This document shows, piece after piece, positions 11,001 through 22,945 of a DNA stretch of 64,000 bases; the first letter of the stretch is position 1; every line of letters begins with the position of its first letter. Where the stretch lies: positions 1,674,001 to 1,738,000 of the forward strand of contig JAHYIO010000003.1 in the NCBI GenBank assembly GCA_020543525.1, in the 5' to 3' direction. The notes below the pieces were generated by a model. That model saw only the letters and a program-made list of their open reading frames with translations. It did not search any database and was not told the DNA's origin. Made by a program: the position numbers and the translations under genes. This DNA comes from Coriolopsis trogii. Lineage: Eukaryota; Basidiomycota; Agaricomycetes; Polyporales; Polyporaceae.

Positions 11001-14000
11001 GCCTTGGAGTAGTTCATCATACCGGACACCGTACGGTACAGCGTCTGAGCGCGCAGGGAAGCCCAAATACGCGTACGAAGCGTGTACTCGGGCGCGGCCG
11101 TCTTGAACCCGATGCAGTAGAACGGAAGGTCGTCTGTCCGGCTGTTCCCCGACTTCTCGTTGTTGGTCGCCGTAGCGTCGAAGGTGGTGGTCTCAGACTC
11201 CTCGGCCAAGATCTTGGTATCCTTCACGAAGTTGTCCCACTCGACTGGGTGCAATTGCTTCAAGTACTCCAATAGAGTGACACGAGTGTTCTGGTCTTCC
11301 TCCCTGATAATCTCCCGCAAACTCAACAAGATCTTCTCAGAGTAGTGCGGTACAAGGACGGTGAACGTGGGCATCGCATCAACAGGCAACGGCTCCGGAA
11401 GCGCAGTGGTGAGGGACGATGCAAAGAAGGAGATCCGACGCTCGGCCTCTCCACCCGTAGGGAAGAACTCGCTCTCGTTTCCGTTGTTGGCCGTAAAGAA
11501 GGGGGGCGCACGAAGGGTGCGGCGACCGTCGGGTCCGTCAACCTGGTGGTAGAGGAGGCGCTGGACATGGTGGATGGAGAGCAAGTGCTCGCGGTACATA
11601 GAGATAATGATAGCGTTCCAGACTTGCGAGACGAGAACCTAGTTGACTGTGTCAGACATGGCGGCACCTACAGCCATGACCAAACTTACCTTGGGCTTGT
11701 ATTTGACCTCCATGTCCGAGGTTGCCAGGATCTTAGCGTATATGCGCTTAGGCATCCGCGTGTAGACCTCCTTCCACGGTGTCCAGATAGACAGACCGAG
11801 GTGGAACGAGCGGGCAACGCTAAACACCACAATCCATATGATGTACCACAGGTAGGTGTCCAGGAAGAACAGGATCAGGTCCATGCAGTACATGATCGCC
11901 AACGCAAACGGCACTTGGTTGCTGCACAACGCAGTCCCAAAGTACTTGTCGCTACATCCCTGCACTTTCGTCCGCGCCATGACAGCGATGGGGCTGCTGA
12001 ACGAGGTGGTCAAGAAGAAGTACGACTCCACGAACTTGCACCCAAAGATGAGGAGCCACAGCGAGATAGATGCCATGCGCGCGGGACGGGTGAGCTCAGG
12101 GTACGAGGCGGTGAAGGTCTGCGACGCCATGTACTTGCGGTTCTTGCCAGCGACACGGTCACCGAACAATCGCCCCGAAGGGATGATACTGAACGCAACG
12201 GTAGCGACAACTGAGATGAAGAATTGCGTAATACCGATGATAAGAGGAATGTTCCCTTGACCCGGACGGTCGTCGACGAGAGCAATGTAGAATGTGGGAC
12301 CACCAGTGAGGGCGAGGAGGATCAGTAGGAAGACGAGACGAGCAGTGAGATGTCCGGCGTTGTTCCAGGTCGTAGGGATATAGGAGAACTCGGCAATCGT
12401 CGCAGCAATCATAATCAACGTGGCCACCGCTCCACCGAGAGCAGTCGCAGACCAGGTCATCGGTGCAGAGGGGAACTGCTTGTTCCTCGGCGCATAAACC
12501 TTCGGTGAGTTGAACGCAGTGTAGAACCAGAACACAGCGACATGGAGAATCCACACGCGGTTGAAGTTCACGAGCAGGTGAGCCGACGAACGCTTCTCGA
12601 AGAACGTTTTGAAGAAAACACGGTTCCATGCGATGCGACCGAACTTGGTGAACCGTTGCGCAGGAGGGACGTCGATGAGACGGGTCTACAGTAGATAATG
12701 AGGATCTGCAAATCATCCAATAAGCCGCGCACACTCACGTTGTCCTGGAGGACGATCTTCGCGAGGCCCTCGGGATACCAGAACAGCTGGTTGATATCAT
12801 CGTAGCCGATAATCTGGTCATGGTCCTTCTCCCGACGCACGAACTTGCCGTCAACAACCTCGTAGCCCTGATCCCGCATGAAGCGATAGATGGGCTTGAT
12901 GACAGTCTCAAGGTACAAGCCTTCAGGCACAGGGTCAATCCGGTTCTGGCACTCGGGACTCCGGTAGTAGTCGTCAGCGCACTTGAAAATGAAGCACAAG
13001 CACTCCGGTGTGAACCGGACATTGCCCGCTTCACCCCAGCAGAGGAGGTAAAGCGCGACCTGGCGGAGGCGGTCGTACTGGCTCATGTTGTTCATAGCAT
13101 TCCGCCAGCGGTTGAGGGCGCTGTCGAGCGACTTCGAGTTGCCCGTCTTGGGAGCACCCTTCACACTCCGCAGACGTTGCAAACCGGGGTTCTGCGACTG
13201 ACCGACGGCGTCATCGAGGTTCAGCTGGGCCGCAAAGTACCACTTGCGGTAGTTGGCGTGCTGGCCGCCAATGTAGTCCGCATGGACCGTAAGGAGGGCT
13301 TGATTGGGCGTCATGCGAGACGCCCTGGAATCAAGAAGGGTCATCAGGAAGTCGAACTGTCCAGAGTCGTGTCTCAGCATAGGATTCGACGAGGGCGATC
13401 GCTACAGCGCGGATGGGCGTAGGAGCAGCCACGTACCATGTTGCGCATCGAGTCCTTCTGGAAGCCGAACTTTTGAGCGAGGTCCAGGAAGATGTCCTCG
13501 ATTTCCTCTGTGGACATGGGTATCTGGCGTTCGGAAGACCAGGCCGGGTAAGGCTCGCTTGAGCCCGGAATGTCTGAGAACGGGTTCCCTGGCCCTATGC
13601 TGGTCCCGCCGCTCATGTGCGACTCGACGGAGGCGCTGTAATGAGGGTTGTAGCCTCCGGTGAAGCCCTGCTCGTCGCCGGCTGTATGAGAAGAAGGGAC
13701 ATTTAGCAATCGTGGTCTCTGCGGCAAATCGAGCGATGATTGTGTAGAGTGAGATGCGCTTCCGGAAGCGTAAGGGATGAGTTCGACGGACTCGGTAGAC
13801 GAGGTGTCATGGACTGGGCCGTAGAGCGAAGACATGACGACGGTCCGAACGACACGTCCGCCTCTCTATAAGATGTACACAGCCAAGACGGCGCTGGGCG
13901 GGGTTCGGGGATATGTTTTCCATGAGGATGCGTGATGGTGGAACTGGGCGTCGACAAGGGCGCCCTCCAGGTATCCACAGAGCGTACGGGAAGGAGACAG

Positions 14001-14184
14001 GGAGAGAATACTCACACTGAGGTGTGTAGGTGCCATCGTAGTAACCGGAGGTGGCGAGAGGGACGCTGCTTGCGTTGCGACTGGTGTACGAATCTGCGTC
14101 AGAGTCCGAATACTGACGGCCGTATTGGGGTTGATTCGAGAAGGGGTTCAGCTGGTTGTAGCCAGGACCCGGGCGCTGAGCCAT
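8054..14184 (-). CDS. FKS1: 1,3-beta-glucan synthase catalytic subunit
   Basis: Plasma-membrane GT48 enzyme making the main cell-wall glucan from UDP-glucose. The N-terminus [15 protein letters not shown] is hydrophilic and disordered. It is followed by [20 protein letters not shown], then [20 protein letters not shown] joined across an intron ending at GACAG, and [21 protein letters not shown] first membrane block lies at about 11640-12600. The cytoplasmic GT48 domain sits mostly in one exon (9902-11599), with [54 protein letters not shown] and [20 protein letters not shown]. The second membrane block follows to the C-terminus FNCTVCQQI at 8054. About nine short introns. Total size is near the usual 1,750-1,850 residues of basidiomycete Fks proteins. 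Nothing is broken. The hot-spot residues differ from yeast (see findings). Confidence 0.98.
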
Positions 14185-15309
14185 GGGGGAAAGGAAGAGA
14201 GATGCGCAGGGGGACGCAGTTGGATTATAAGGACGGACGCCTGGGGCGATGAGGACGTGGGGGTGAAAGGAGTGAAAGGACCGGCAACAGCTGGTGTCGG
14301 GTCTGTGCTTGAGGAAGAGGCAGGGAGCGGAGGATGGGGCAGGAGAGACCGCTCGACTTCCCTTGTTTGTACCATCGGTTGCGTGGGAAGCCCGTTGCCG
14401 CCACCTCCAAGAACGGTCTCCCCTCCGTCCCCTCCGTCCCCCTCCTCCCCGTCCTCGTCCTGCCCTCATCTGCAGCCCCAGCAGCCCACCCAGGACCCTG
14501 TGTCTCGTATGTCTTTTTCTGTGCCGTCCGCAGCCGAGAGGTTAACGTGCAGCGGCCTGTCTTCGCGAACTGCCCCGTGAGCGTGCCGGCGTCTTGGCCC
14601 TTCGCATCCCGCCGTGATCATTGTGCCCGTATCCGAGACCTCCGTCCGCCGAGTGTCCTCTCAGTGCCACTGTCAGCGTGTCCTGTCACCATATGTCCTC
14701 GTACTCATCGACCAACTGGAGCATCGCCCGTACGCGAATTGGTCATATCCCAGACAGGCTGTCGCTTGGCGCACTCTGACGACGCAGCAGTGCTTCGGAC
14801 ACTGGCTAATTGATCGCGTACATCCTCGGTGAATCCATGTCGTATAACCTGTGTGAAGGCCTCCGCTTGTGGCAAAGTATTCCCGTTCAATTATGCATAC
14901 ACATATGCGGATGCCCAAGTATCTGACCAGGCTGATCTACTCAGCAGTCTTCTGCACTCACCTATCTTCGGGTTGATAATCTGCTTACAGGAACAGTCAT
15001 TTACCTGACAAAATCAATCTCTTGGCCCATGTACGTATGCCCAGTCACCAACGAACGATACAGCACATATATAGTAGTACATATATACACCATTATCACC
15101 GCAAAGTGTACCTGTCTACATGTAGATTACACTGGGTCCCCGGCGTTGGAACATTAAGGTATCACAGAAGGCTAGCCATGCGCGGTATCTATCCGGAAAA
15201 TGTCTGTGCTCGCTCTAGCATAGAGCGACGTCAGGATGCAAACGCTACGAGTACTAACCGGATGATGCGAATAGAGCTTTGTAGTTTCCAAGCACTCTCC
15301 TCTGAAGCT
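14185..15309. other. FKS1 promoter region / PTC7 downstream
   Basis: 1.1 kb without a supported gene. It must carry the FKS1 promoter and 5' leader, since FKS1 reads leftward from 14184. A pyrimidine-rich tract on the plus strand (about 14400-14470) makes the FKS1 leader side purine-rich. Small open frames here have no family resemblance. Confidence 0.5.
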
Positions 15310-16954
15310 CTAAATGACCTCTTGGACCATAGCAACAAGCACTGTCACACTGCCAGATCTTGAGCATCTTTCGCTGCACCGAAATCGAATGGTGGACTTA
15401 CTCATCTACTTTCTGCCCGACCCCACGCATCAGCAATCCATCACAACAAATGGTAGTTGATAAATACTCACCCCTCCTCGGAAGTACATCCCCTCCCGTG
15501 CCGCGGCTCGCTCGAACGGACTGACTCGCTTCGTATTGTGCATGCACATTCGCGCGTAATCCACGATCCGCTCAGCCATGGCTTGTACCTCCTCGTCCTC
15601 CGCGCTCGACTCCGTCTCTGCCTCTCCTGTTGGTGTCAGGGTTCGCTTATTGAGCTGAAACTGTCTCGACACCAGCGAACAGATGGCAACCATCTCCGAA
15701 GGAAAAACATTATCGGACAATCCGTCCGTCTGTCGTGAGCAGACATCAGTGCTAGGGAGCCAAAACAAGTCGCATTCGAATACATACGTATGTGATTACA
15801 ATATCTCCGTGTCCTAGTTTCATCTCGAAGCGATCCGCGTCGCTTGGATGGTCCACGACAGCTCGCGAGAACCGTTTCGTCGAAGTGGGCAACTTTGATA
15901 GTTGTCTACAAATAGACAGTGAGGCTACTATGACGTACTTCTAGCTCTATATGGCCACGTACTTTGGGCAGTTGAAGAAATGCGTCTGTGGACGCTGTTG
16001 ATAAACCACTGAGGAGCCGCGGATAACGACAAACCCACTATCGCCAAGGCTAAGACACGGACACGGTTAATATTGCCAGCGAATTGTACATCCGAATAAG
16101 AACCTACTTCGCAGCGCGCAATAACCCATTCGACGCGTTTAATGTCAAGATGCACGCAGTACTCGAGCCTACAAAGAAAGAATCAATTAGGACCAAATGG
16201 AATGCCTCAGATGACACTAACGGTGCTTGCTCACCTGCTACCACATTCCGTTCTCGCAGGACCCCTCCGTACGCAGATTCTAAGCACTCTACTGGGGAGA
16301 GTTCCCAGCCCTCGACCTGCTCTCGCTCTTCGTACTCCTGCGTCGGGTCCACCTCTGGTTCACCCGGCCAAGCGGCCTTCGAATATCGATGCGCGTGGTA
16401 CATGAGTGCTTGGGAGAACAACGAAGGGTCAATCCCAGACTCTGTCCATCCCCCCACTCCATCCGCAATACCGAGGGAAATGCCCTGGTGCATTTGCTGT
16501 CAAACGCACGGTCACGAACGAACAGAGACGATGGCATACAACATACCGACTTGTCGCGCATCTATACATACAATCCCAGTGATCAACGGTCTTTGTCAAT
16601 ACATTGGCGCACAAAATCAATGGGCGCACTCACATCCTGGATATAAAAGAAGTCCTCCCCAATGTCTTTCCCCGCAACGGGGTTCGGCCGCGAGAGCGTC
16701 ATGTCCCTCCACTTTCCTATCGGGCTGTCAGGCGGGAACGGGTTGCTTTTGACGCGAGGCCCACGCGGGTCGTGTGGTTTCCCTGCCCAGCTCGCTCCGA
16801 CATGAAAGCGATATGGGCGGGGAAGGGACGAGGACGAGTAGCTACGCGCAGGCGCAGTCCGATGCCATTGTGGGGAGACGAGACATTTTGTGGGTGCTGA
16901 TGACGCAGTACGGGTCTTGACGACGGCCGCGGCGCATGAGACGGACAGAGGCAT
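15310..16954 (-). CDS. PTC7: Mitochondrial PP2C-type protein phosphatase, PTC7-like
   Basis: Ser/Thr phosphatase of the PP2C/SpoIIE fold; PTC7 in yeast acts in mitochondria, for example on coenzyme Q biosynthesis. The N-terminus (MPLSVSCAAAVVKTRTASSA) is basic and Ser-rich, as for a mitochondrial presequence. The family core follows: PVAGKDIGEDFFYIQ joined across an intron to GISLGIADGVGGW, whose Asp is metal-binding. LGDSGFVVIRG, GDIVITYTDGLSDNV and finally KVDDVTVLVAMVQEVI complete the metal-site motifs. The last exons are tiny: an 11-nt exon between 15360 and 15425 is needed to join YFRGG to KVDD and restores the conserved end, with TAG at 15310. An insert rich in Glu/Ser (GEAETESSAEDEEV) interrupts the domain. 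The gene is about 700 bp from the divergent dioxygenase pair. Confidence 0.92.
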
Positions 16955-17632
16955 CGACGTGTTGAGAAGGAAATCTTGAAGCGAAAGGAGGAACGTGCAG
17001 CTGAGCGAGGAGAAAGTGGCACGAGAAAGGTTGGGTTGTGTGCAGGTGGAGTTTGGGTCGCTGTGCTTGTGGCACACTCGTCTGCGGGTGGAGCGCCCGC
17101 AAAACGCGCATCACGTGGATGACGCGTCTCAGTGCAGTACTGTACACAGTCCTGGTGCTTCAGGTCAAGCTGGGCATCATGGGACAAGGATATCTTCAAC
17201 GGTCAACACAACTGGATTTCAGCCTCAAATTGTCTCGGAATGCCTCTCTCCAGCTGCTCGAATCGCGAACCCGCGGAATTCCGGACCGGATTCTCCGGGC
17301 TCCAAGCGCTAGGTCGCGGCGGTCTGCAGCGGCTTTCCCTCTCTCTCTCCGTTCACCACCACCCAAATGTCCCGGTGTCACATGCGACATGAACATATCC
17401 ACCTTTCCTTATGCTTGACTCTCTAGGCTGACCTGTGCCGTTGGCCGGATGATAAGGAGCCTAGGACTCTCCAGACCGTGAGGCAAGCCCAGTGGGAAAT
17501 GACGGAAAGGGTCAGCAGACATCCTGAGCCCAACTTTAGACACAGTGCGGAGCACCGTGAAGTCTTCGAAAAACGGGTTATATTCGTTTATATCATCCGC
17601 TCGCACCTCCCTGGAGTGATACTAACACTGAT
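16955..17632. other. Divergent promoter region, PTC7 / dioxygenase 1
   Basis: About 680 bp between two divergent starts. TATA-like runs (TTATATT near 17578 and TTTATATC near 17588) sit about 40-55 bp before the dioxygenase ATG at 17633. No gene is seen. Confidence 0.5.
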
Positions 17633-19068
17633 ATGCCGGGACTTACAACTAATCCTCCTTTTCCTGAGGATGTGCTCACCCATCCTCTCCTCGTGATCGA
17701 CTACCAGCTGGTCAGGAGCGGAGATGAAGACGAGGTCAACAAATTGTGGAAAGCTGCGACGGAACTCGGGTTTTGGTAGTACGTGCTCGTTGCCACAATC
17801 TCTGATAGTGGTCGTCTCACATGTTGAGTAGCTTGAAGAACCATGGTGTCGACCACGAAGTCGAGGAAATGTTCGAGATGGGCCGAGAGACTATCGCACT
17901 TCCTTTGGAGGAGAAGATGAAGTTTGAGCAAGGCGACCAGGGCGTTTCGTTTGGGTCAGTCCAGTGGCGATCTTTGCCTGCATGAAACCTAATAATGAGC
18001 TGTCGGGACACCCTTCCAGCTATAAAGCGGCCGGGGTCCAGTACATGGACGACAACGGGACACGGGACGTGACCGAGTTCGTTAATGTATCCAAGGACGA
18101 TGCACTTGCTTGGCCGACACCGGTTCACCGCACCTATCCATCGACCGTCAATGCGCGTATGGAGTCCACAATCAAGCCATTCGTACAGAAGTCTCTTGCC
18201 ATCAATAACTTCCTCATTGGTATCTTGAACGACAAACTCGGGCTACCGAAGGGGACACTCGCTGGTTTCCACAAGACAGAGGAGCACAGCGGATGTACTG
18301 CTAGAATCATTCGTGCTCCCCCGCACATTGGACCGGAGGAGAAGACATTCCTGACCGCACATACCGACTTCGGGTCCCTGGTGAGCTCGGCATCATCTGC
18401 CACAGTTGTGGAAAAGCTCACGCTGGATTGTTCGCTCAGTCGTTCCTCCATAACCGTCTCGGTGGCTTACAGGTCTTGCCGCCTGGCTCACAGACGTGGT
18501 ATTATGTGAAGGTGCGCCCTGAAGAGGACCGGTTTTTTTGCATACGAATGACCGTCGTATAGCCAATCCCTGGACACGCTATATGCAACATTGGAGACGC
18601 GCTCTACTTCTTCAGCGGCGGCATCTTGCGATCCAATATCCATCGTGTCATGTATGCATGTATTCATCATTTGTTACCGTTCGGTGGCATACTGTGTATG
18701 GGACTGATATTGGTATGCAGACCTCCTCCTAAAGAGCAAGCACGATATGAGCGTTATTCACTCGTTTTCTTCACACGTCCAAACGACAACGCCGTTCTCG
18801 CAGCCCAAGCAGACAAGAGTCCCATGATTTCCGAAGCTGTGGCAAGGGCACCTCAAGGCAAATATACCCCTGGATCTACGGCGAAGGAGTGGCTCGAACG
18901 GAGGATCAAGTCCCAAAGAATTACCAACTACAAGGTGAGCGTGTCTCCTGTAGTGCAGCGCATCAGAGTTGTGCCTCACGAATTGACGGGACTGGGTAGG
19001 GTGCCGAGAGCTGGAAAGATAGGAAGGGAACCGAGGAGACAGAAATTCCTGAGGGCGGCAAGATTTAG
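17633..19068 (+). CDS. 2-oxoglutarate/Fe(II)-dependent dioxygenase, first of a tandem pair
   Basis: Member of the isopenicillin-N-synthase-like (DIOX_N plus 2OG-FeII_Oxy) family, soluble; substrate unknown. Seven exons fit cleanly: 17633-17778, 17832-17954, 18020-18380, 18440-18511, 18563-18651, 18721-18934, 19000-19068. The DIOX_N part has ELGFWYLKNHGVDHEVEEM. The jelly-roll core has the HxD of AHTDFGSL, joined across an intron to SFLHNRLGGLQVLPPGSQTW. The distal iron histidine is in RSNIHRV, and the Arg-x-Ser that binds the 2OG carboxylate is in YERYSLVFF. All catalytic residues are present, so it should be active. About 290 bp separates it from a paralog with identical intron positions. 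Confidence 0.93.
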
Positions 19069-19299
19069 GTTGACTGCGAGTCGATGTCATCTATCGACTG
19101 CTCGTTTTCGCCATATACTCACAGGTTTTAAGTTTGCGTGGGCCTTCGACGTCTCATGTGGTATTCCTAGGCATACATTCTCTCACAATGATCGTGACTT
19201 CCTGCTTCGCAACGTCGCCAGCTGAGAAAGAGTGGAGGCCGGCAGATTCTCGCCTGACACCTGCTTGTCAGCGGTGTTCCGTGAATCGCTCGTTCCATC

Positions 19300-19307
19300 T
19301 ATATATA
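19300..19307 (+). promoter_or_regulatory. TATA-like box before dioxygenase 2
   Basis: TATATATA lies 50 bp upstream of the ATG at 19357, in the short gap between the tandem genes. It suggests that the second gene has its own promoter. Position and motif only; no transcription data. Confidence 0.4.
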
Positions 19308-19356
19308 CGCTCAGGGAGAGCATCAGCTGGCACATCTACAGTGGGCACAGACGACA

Positions 19357-20805
19357 ATGCCGGGACTGACCAAGCCCCCACCGTTTCCTGACGATGTCCC
19401 TACTCATCCTCTCCTAGTGATAGACTTCGCGCTCCTCGAGGCGGGAGATGAGACCGAGATAGGACGGCTGTGGAAAGCCGCTACGGGACTTGGTTTCTGG
19501 TAGTGAGTGTCGGTCACATATCAAGACCCTCGTGCAAAGACTCAATCTCGTACAGTTTGAAGAACCATGGCGTCGATGCCGAAGTTGAAGATATGTATGA
19601 AATGGGCCGGGAGACTTTAGCTTTGCCCTTCGAAGAAAAAATGAGATTCGAACTTGGCGATGGCGGGAATTCATTTGGGTACGTCCATTGCATACTTGCT
19701 CTGAAGAACGTTGGTCTCAATCATATCGTCCGCAAAGGTACAAAGCTCCCGGTGTACAAGCGATCGACGAAAATGGCACCAAGGACACTGTCGAGTTCCT
19801 AGTTGTCGCCAAGGACGACGCCCTGGCTTGGCCCCGGGTCATTCACCGCACATATCCGGCCACGGTCAACAAGTACATGACGTCCACGATAAGACCGTTC
19901 GTCGAGAAGTCGCTCCGGGTCAACGACTTCTTCCTCAAGATCTTCAACGACAAGCTCGGATTGCCGGAGGGCACTCTCGCGAGTCTTCACGATACAGAGA
20001 ACGAGAGCGGCTCCCTGGCACGTATCATTCGCGCGCCTCCATGCCGCCCAAACGAGAAGTTGCTACTTCCCCCCCACACGGACTTTGGGTCTATCGTCAG
20101 CTCCTCTCCACCCAGTGTCGGAGGCAGTAAAGCTTACCGGGTGACTCCCACCAACAGACGTTCCTACTCAACCGGGAAGGCGGCTTACAAGTTCTCCCTG
20201 CCGGTTCCACGCAGTGGTGCTACGTCAAGGTGGGCACCGTTGTCCGTCAGGCTCTACATCGAGTCTGACATTACTTACTGGTAGCCGATCCCGGGTTACG
20301 CGATTTGCAATATTGGCGACTCACTGAACATCTTCAGTGGAGGCATCTTGCGGTCTAGCATTCACCGCGTGGTGTACGTTGGGCCTCTTGCTTGTCCTCC
20401 GCACGTAGCTCATGGACTCGTGCGATTCTAGCCCACCCCCTGGGGAACAGGAATCTTACGAGCGCTGGTCCCTCTTGCTTGCCACCCGTCCGGTCGACAG
20501 CGTTGTGCTCCGCGCACTTTCAGACAAGAGCCCTGAGATTAAGAGCGCGGTTGCAAAGGCCGAACCTGGCAAGTTCGAGACGGGGCAAACCTCGAAGGAG
20601 TGGATGGATCGAAGAGTAGCTGGCTTGCGCTACAACAACTACAAAGTATGTGAGATCGATCTCTTGGGAAATGGCACATTCTCGTCGGCGTGATGCTATG
20701 AAACTGTACTCATGGTGAATTGCTCCCCTCTAGGGTGCGGAGAGGTGGAAGGGCACGTGGAAGGGCACAGAAGATACCCCCATTCCAACGGCGACGAAAG
20801 TCTAA
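19357..20805 (+). CDS. 2-oxoglutarate/Fe(II)-dependent dioxygenase, second of a tandem pair
   Basis: Paralog of the preceding gene. Exons are 19357-19502, 19556-19678, 19738-20095, 20158-20229, 20285-20373, 20432-20645 and 20734-20805, matching copy one intron for intron. Both proteins start MPGLT. HxD is in PHTDFGSI, continuing TFLLNREGGLQVLPAGSTQW; the distal histidine is in RSSIHRVV and the Arg-x-Ser in YERWSLLLAT. Compared with copy one, the pocket-side segment changes from HNRLGG to LNREGG and WYYV to WCYV, and YFFSGG becomes NIFSGG. The two may therefore differ in substrate (inference). The tail differs and ends in a Trp/Lys/Thr-rich stretch. All catalytic residues are retained. Confidence 0.93.
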
Positions 20806-21138
20806 CGCAACTCCGTCTTCGCTTGTGCGCATACGAAAGCATTACCTTCGATCTTAGTGCTGCTTCTGTCATCGAATATAAGGCATAGTGCCGCCGGATG
20901 TAGACGTATAGTGCTCCTCATACGATGAATACGGAAGATGTCGCACTGCGCCTTGCGTCTCTGACTCTCACCATGTCCCAGGATATCCTCCAACTGTACC
21001 AAGCACGTACACGGGCGACCTGCATGTCGTCCTCATGCCCGCCTCCAAGTCTCAGGTCAACAAAACGGGACTTCGTCACAGAACATTGCTGCTCATAGAA
21101 CCCTGAGATCGAGGCGTACAAGATGTGAGCCTGAGGCG
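20806..21138. other. Spacer
   Basis: About 330 bp between the second dioxygenase and the next gene. Nothing recognised. Confidence 0.5.
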
Positions 21139-22586
21139 ATGCCCGACGTCCTCAATCTCCCTCAATCGTCTCCACTATCGCCTCCAATCGCTCGAAGAGC
21201 ACCACAACAGCGTATGCGTAAGCAGACAACGCCGCTTCAGCAATGTCACAGAAGTGCTCATCTCCTCGTAGGGGCTCACAAACAACGCAAAGCTCACAGG
21301 AAGTACCACAGCAGGCCTAGCGTGCTGCCGCACACACTCTGGGCGCAGAAATGCAAGCACCCAGAGACGTCCCTGCAGGGGCTCATGGGTCTTGAGAACG
21401 ACACGAACAAATTCCAGGAATATGTGGTGAGTGTCCTCAACCTCGACATGTCGAAGTTGTTGAATACACTGCTCTCCAGGACACCTTGAACCGACTTGTG
21501 AGACGCCGCTTGGATCCGAAGCAAACGTACGCCAAGCAGCCGAAGGTTCTTTGGGACCAATACATGCTCAGCGTGAGCTCTTGCCCTGCCAGTCATCGAA
21601 AAACTCCAGACGATCATTTTCATCCTATCTAGGTGGTTAAGCATCTGCCTGATCTAGAAGCCTACGACGAAGCTTGGCCCGCTCGCGCCTACGCGAGAAT
21701 CTGGCTGACCTGGGGCGGGACTCCAAAGGTGGGGACGGCACTCTTAACGATACCCCGTGGACATCGTTCTGACAATGCGGATGTAGAAAGAGCGCGCCCA
21801 GAAAGTCGTCGCCTCGGCGGCCCCGCAAAGTATCGCACGCGACAAGAGTAATGCCAGGGCTCCGTCGACAGTGCCAGTTCAGTGTCCCACGTCCCGTATC
21901 CGAGTAAAGCAGGACCCTGAGTGTGACGACTCGGAGAAGATCGTCCCGAGCAGCCAAAGCCCCCCTCCAATCCCCGAGGTGACTGAATCGAGTGATGCCG
22001 CAGCACACTCCAACACTGACTACACCTTCTTGCCTTGCAGGGTCGTGCGCGTGGAACACCATATGTTATGCACCCGAGGAAGGGACGGTCATCGGTCAAC
22101 ACGAGCCAGACGACTGCTGTGTCGATGTCCACCCCATTCCCCGCCGCAGCCGCGAGCCAGCAGTCTGCGAGGTCCTCCGCCACTACTGCCTCTTCCTGCA
22201 ACTGGTCCAGCGCAACAGCCGTAGACCCCGCCTCCCAGCCTCGGTGGAGGTCCCAGTCGCCCTCTCCGCCATCCCGACCACGATCGCCAAGACCTCACCA
22301 CGACTTTGGGAACCCAATCACCAACGCCCAGACCTTCGTGGAGGCGGGCAGCAGCACCGAGCCCGTCCTGAGGTTCCTGCAATCCCTCACTCAGCCGCTC
22401 CCGCACCTCCTGCCCGTGATGGTTGCGATCGGGGTGGCAGATGGGAAGTCTCTCCGGGGACTGGCGCTATTACCGGACAAGCGTCGATGGCTGGAAAGCT
22501 TCGTCCTCGAGGAGCAACTTACCCCGTTAGAGCACAAACACATCTCGGACGGCCTCAACAGACTTGCGTGCGCCATACGAGGGTAG
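21139..22586 (+). CDS. Uncharacterised gene, multi-exon
   Basis: Not recognised. Consistent splice signals link several open stretches: FQEYV to DTLNRLVRRRLDPKQTYAKQ, then VLWDQYMLS to VVKHLPDLEAYDEAWPARAY, then WLTWGGTPK to GRARGTPYVMHPRKGRS. A final exon (about 22040-22586) has a Ser/Pro/Arg-rich disordered region and a structured-looking end, AGSSTEPVLRFLQSLTQPLP to DGLNRLACAIRG. The end helix and the central Trp/Tyr-rich helix suggest a small fungal-specific protein, perhaps nuclear because of the basic Ser-Pro tract (inference). The first exon is the weak point: two frames look plausible between 21139 and 21400, so the start may be wrong. Confidence 0.5.
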
Positions 22587-22945
22587 GAGTGAAGGAGTGA
22601 AGGTTACAACAGATGCTCATAATCAGATTGGTACCGCACGACCCCAGTCGAATAGTTGGAGGAATGGTGCACGTGGTTTGAAGAGCGTCGATACGTGTTA
22701 GATGATTGTACGTGAGCCTTGACGTTGTATGCTGTGTCGGGTGTACGCTGCTGCATGGAAGCGGATTCAATACAACGACTTCAACAACTTCTACAGTGTG
22801 ACATGCGTATTCGTAGCAGGAGATCAAGGAGGAATGACAACTCCAGGGGATGCGATGGTCTTCATATTGGAACAATGTTGGTCACGATGTGTGCGTAGGG
22901 AAACAGGGAGGGCCGTAGGACGTAAGGATATCGTGAAAGCGTAAT
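22587..22945. other. Convergent 3' spacer
   Basis: About 360 bp between the stop of the uncharacterised gene and the stop of GSP1. It is AT-richer than its flanks, as expected for two 3' ends. No gene is seen. Confidence 0.5.

Noticed and set aside
10001..11275. A 424-codon open frame on the plus strand
   Set aside because: It is exactly antisense to the conserved GT48 catalytic exon of FKS1. Its Arg/Val/Glu-heavy composition is what the reverse frame of GC-rich coding DNA gives.
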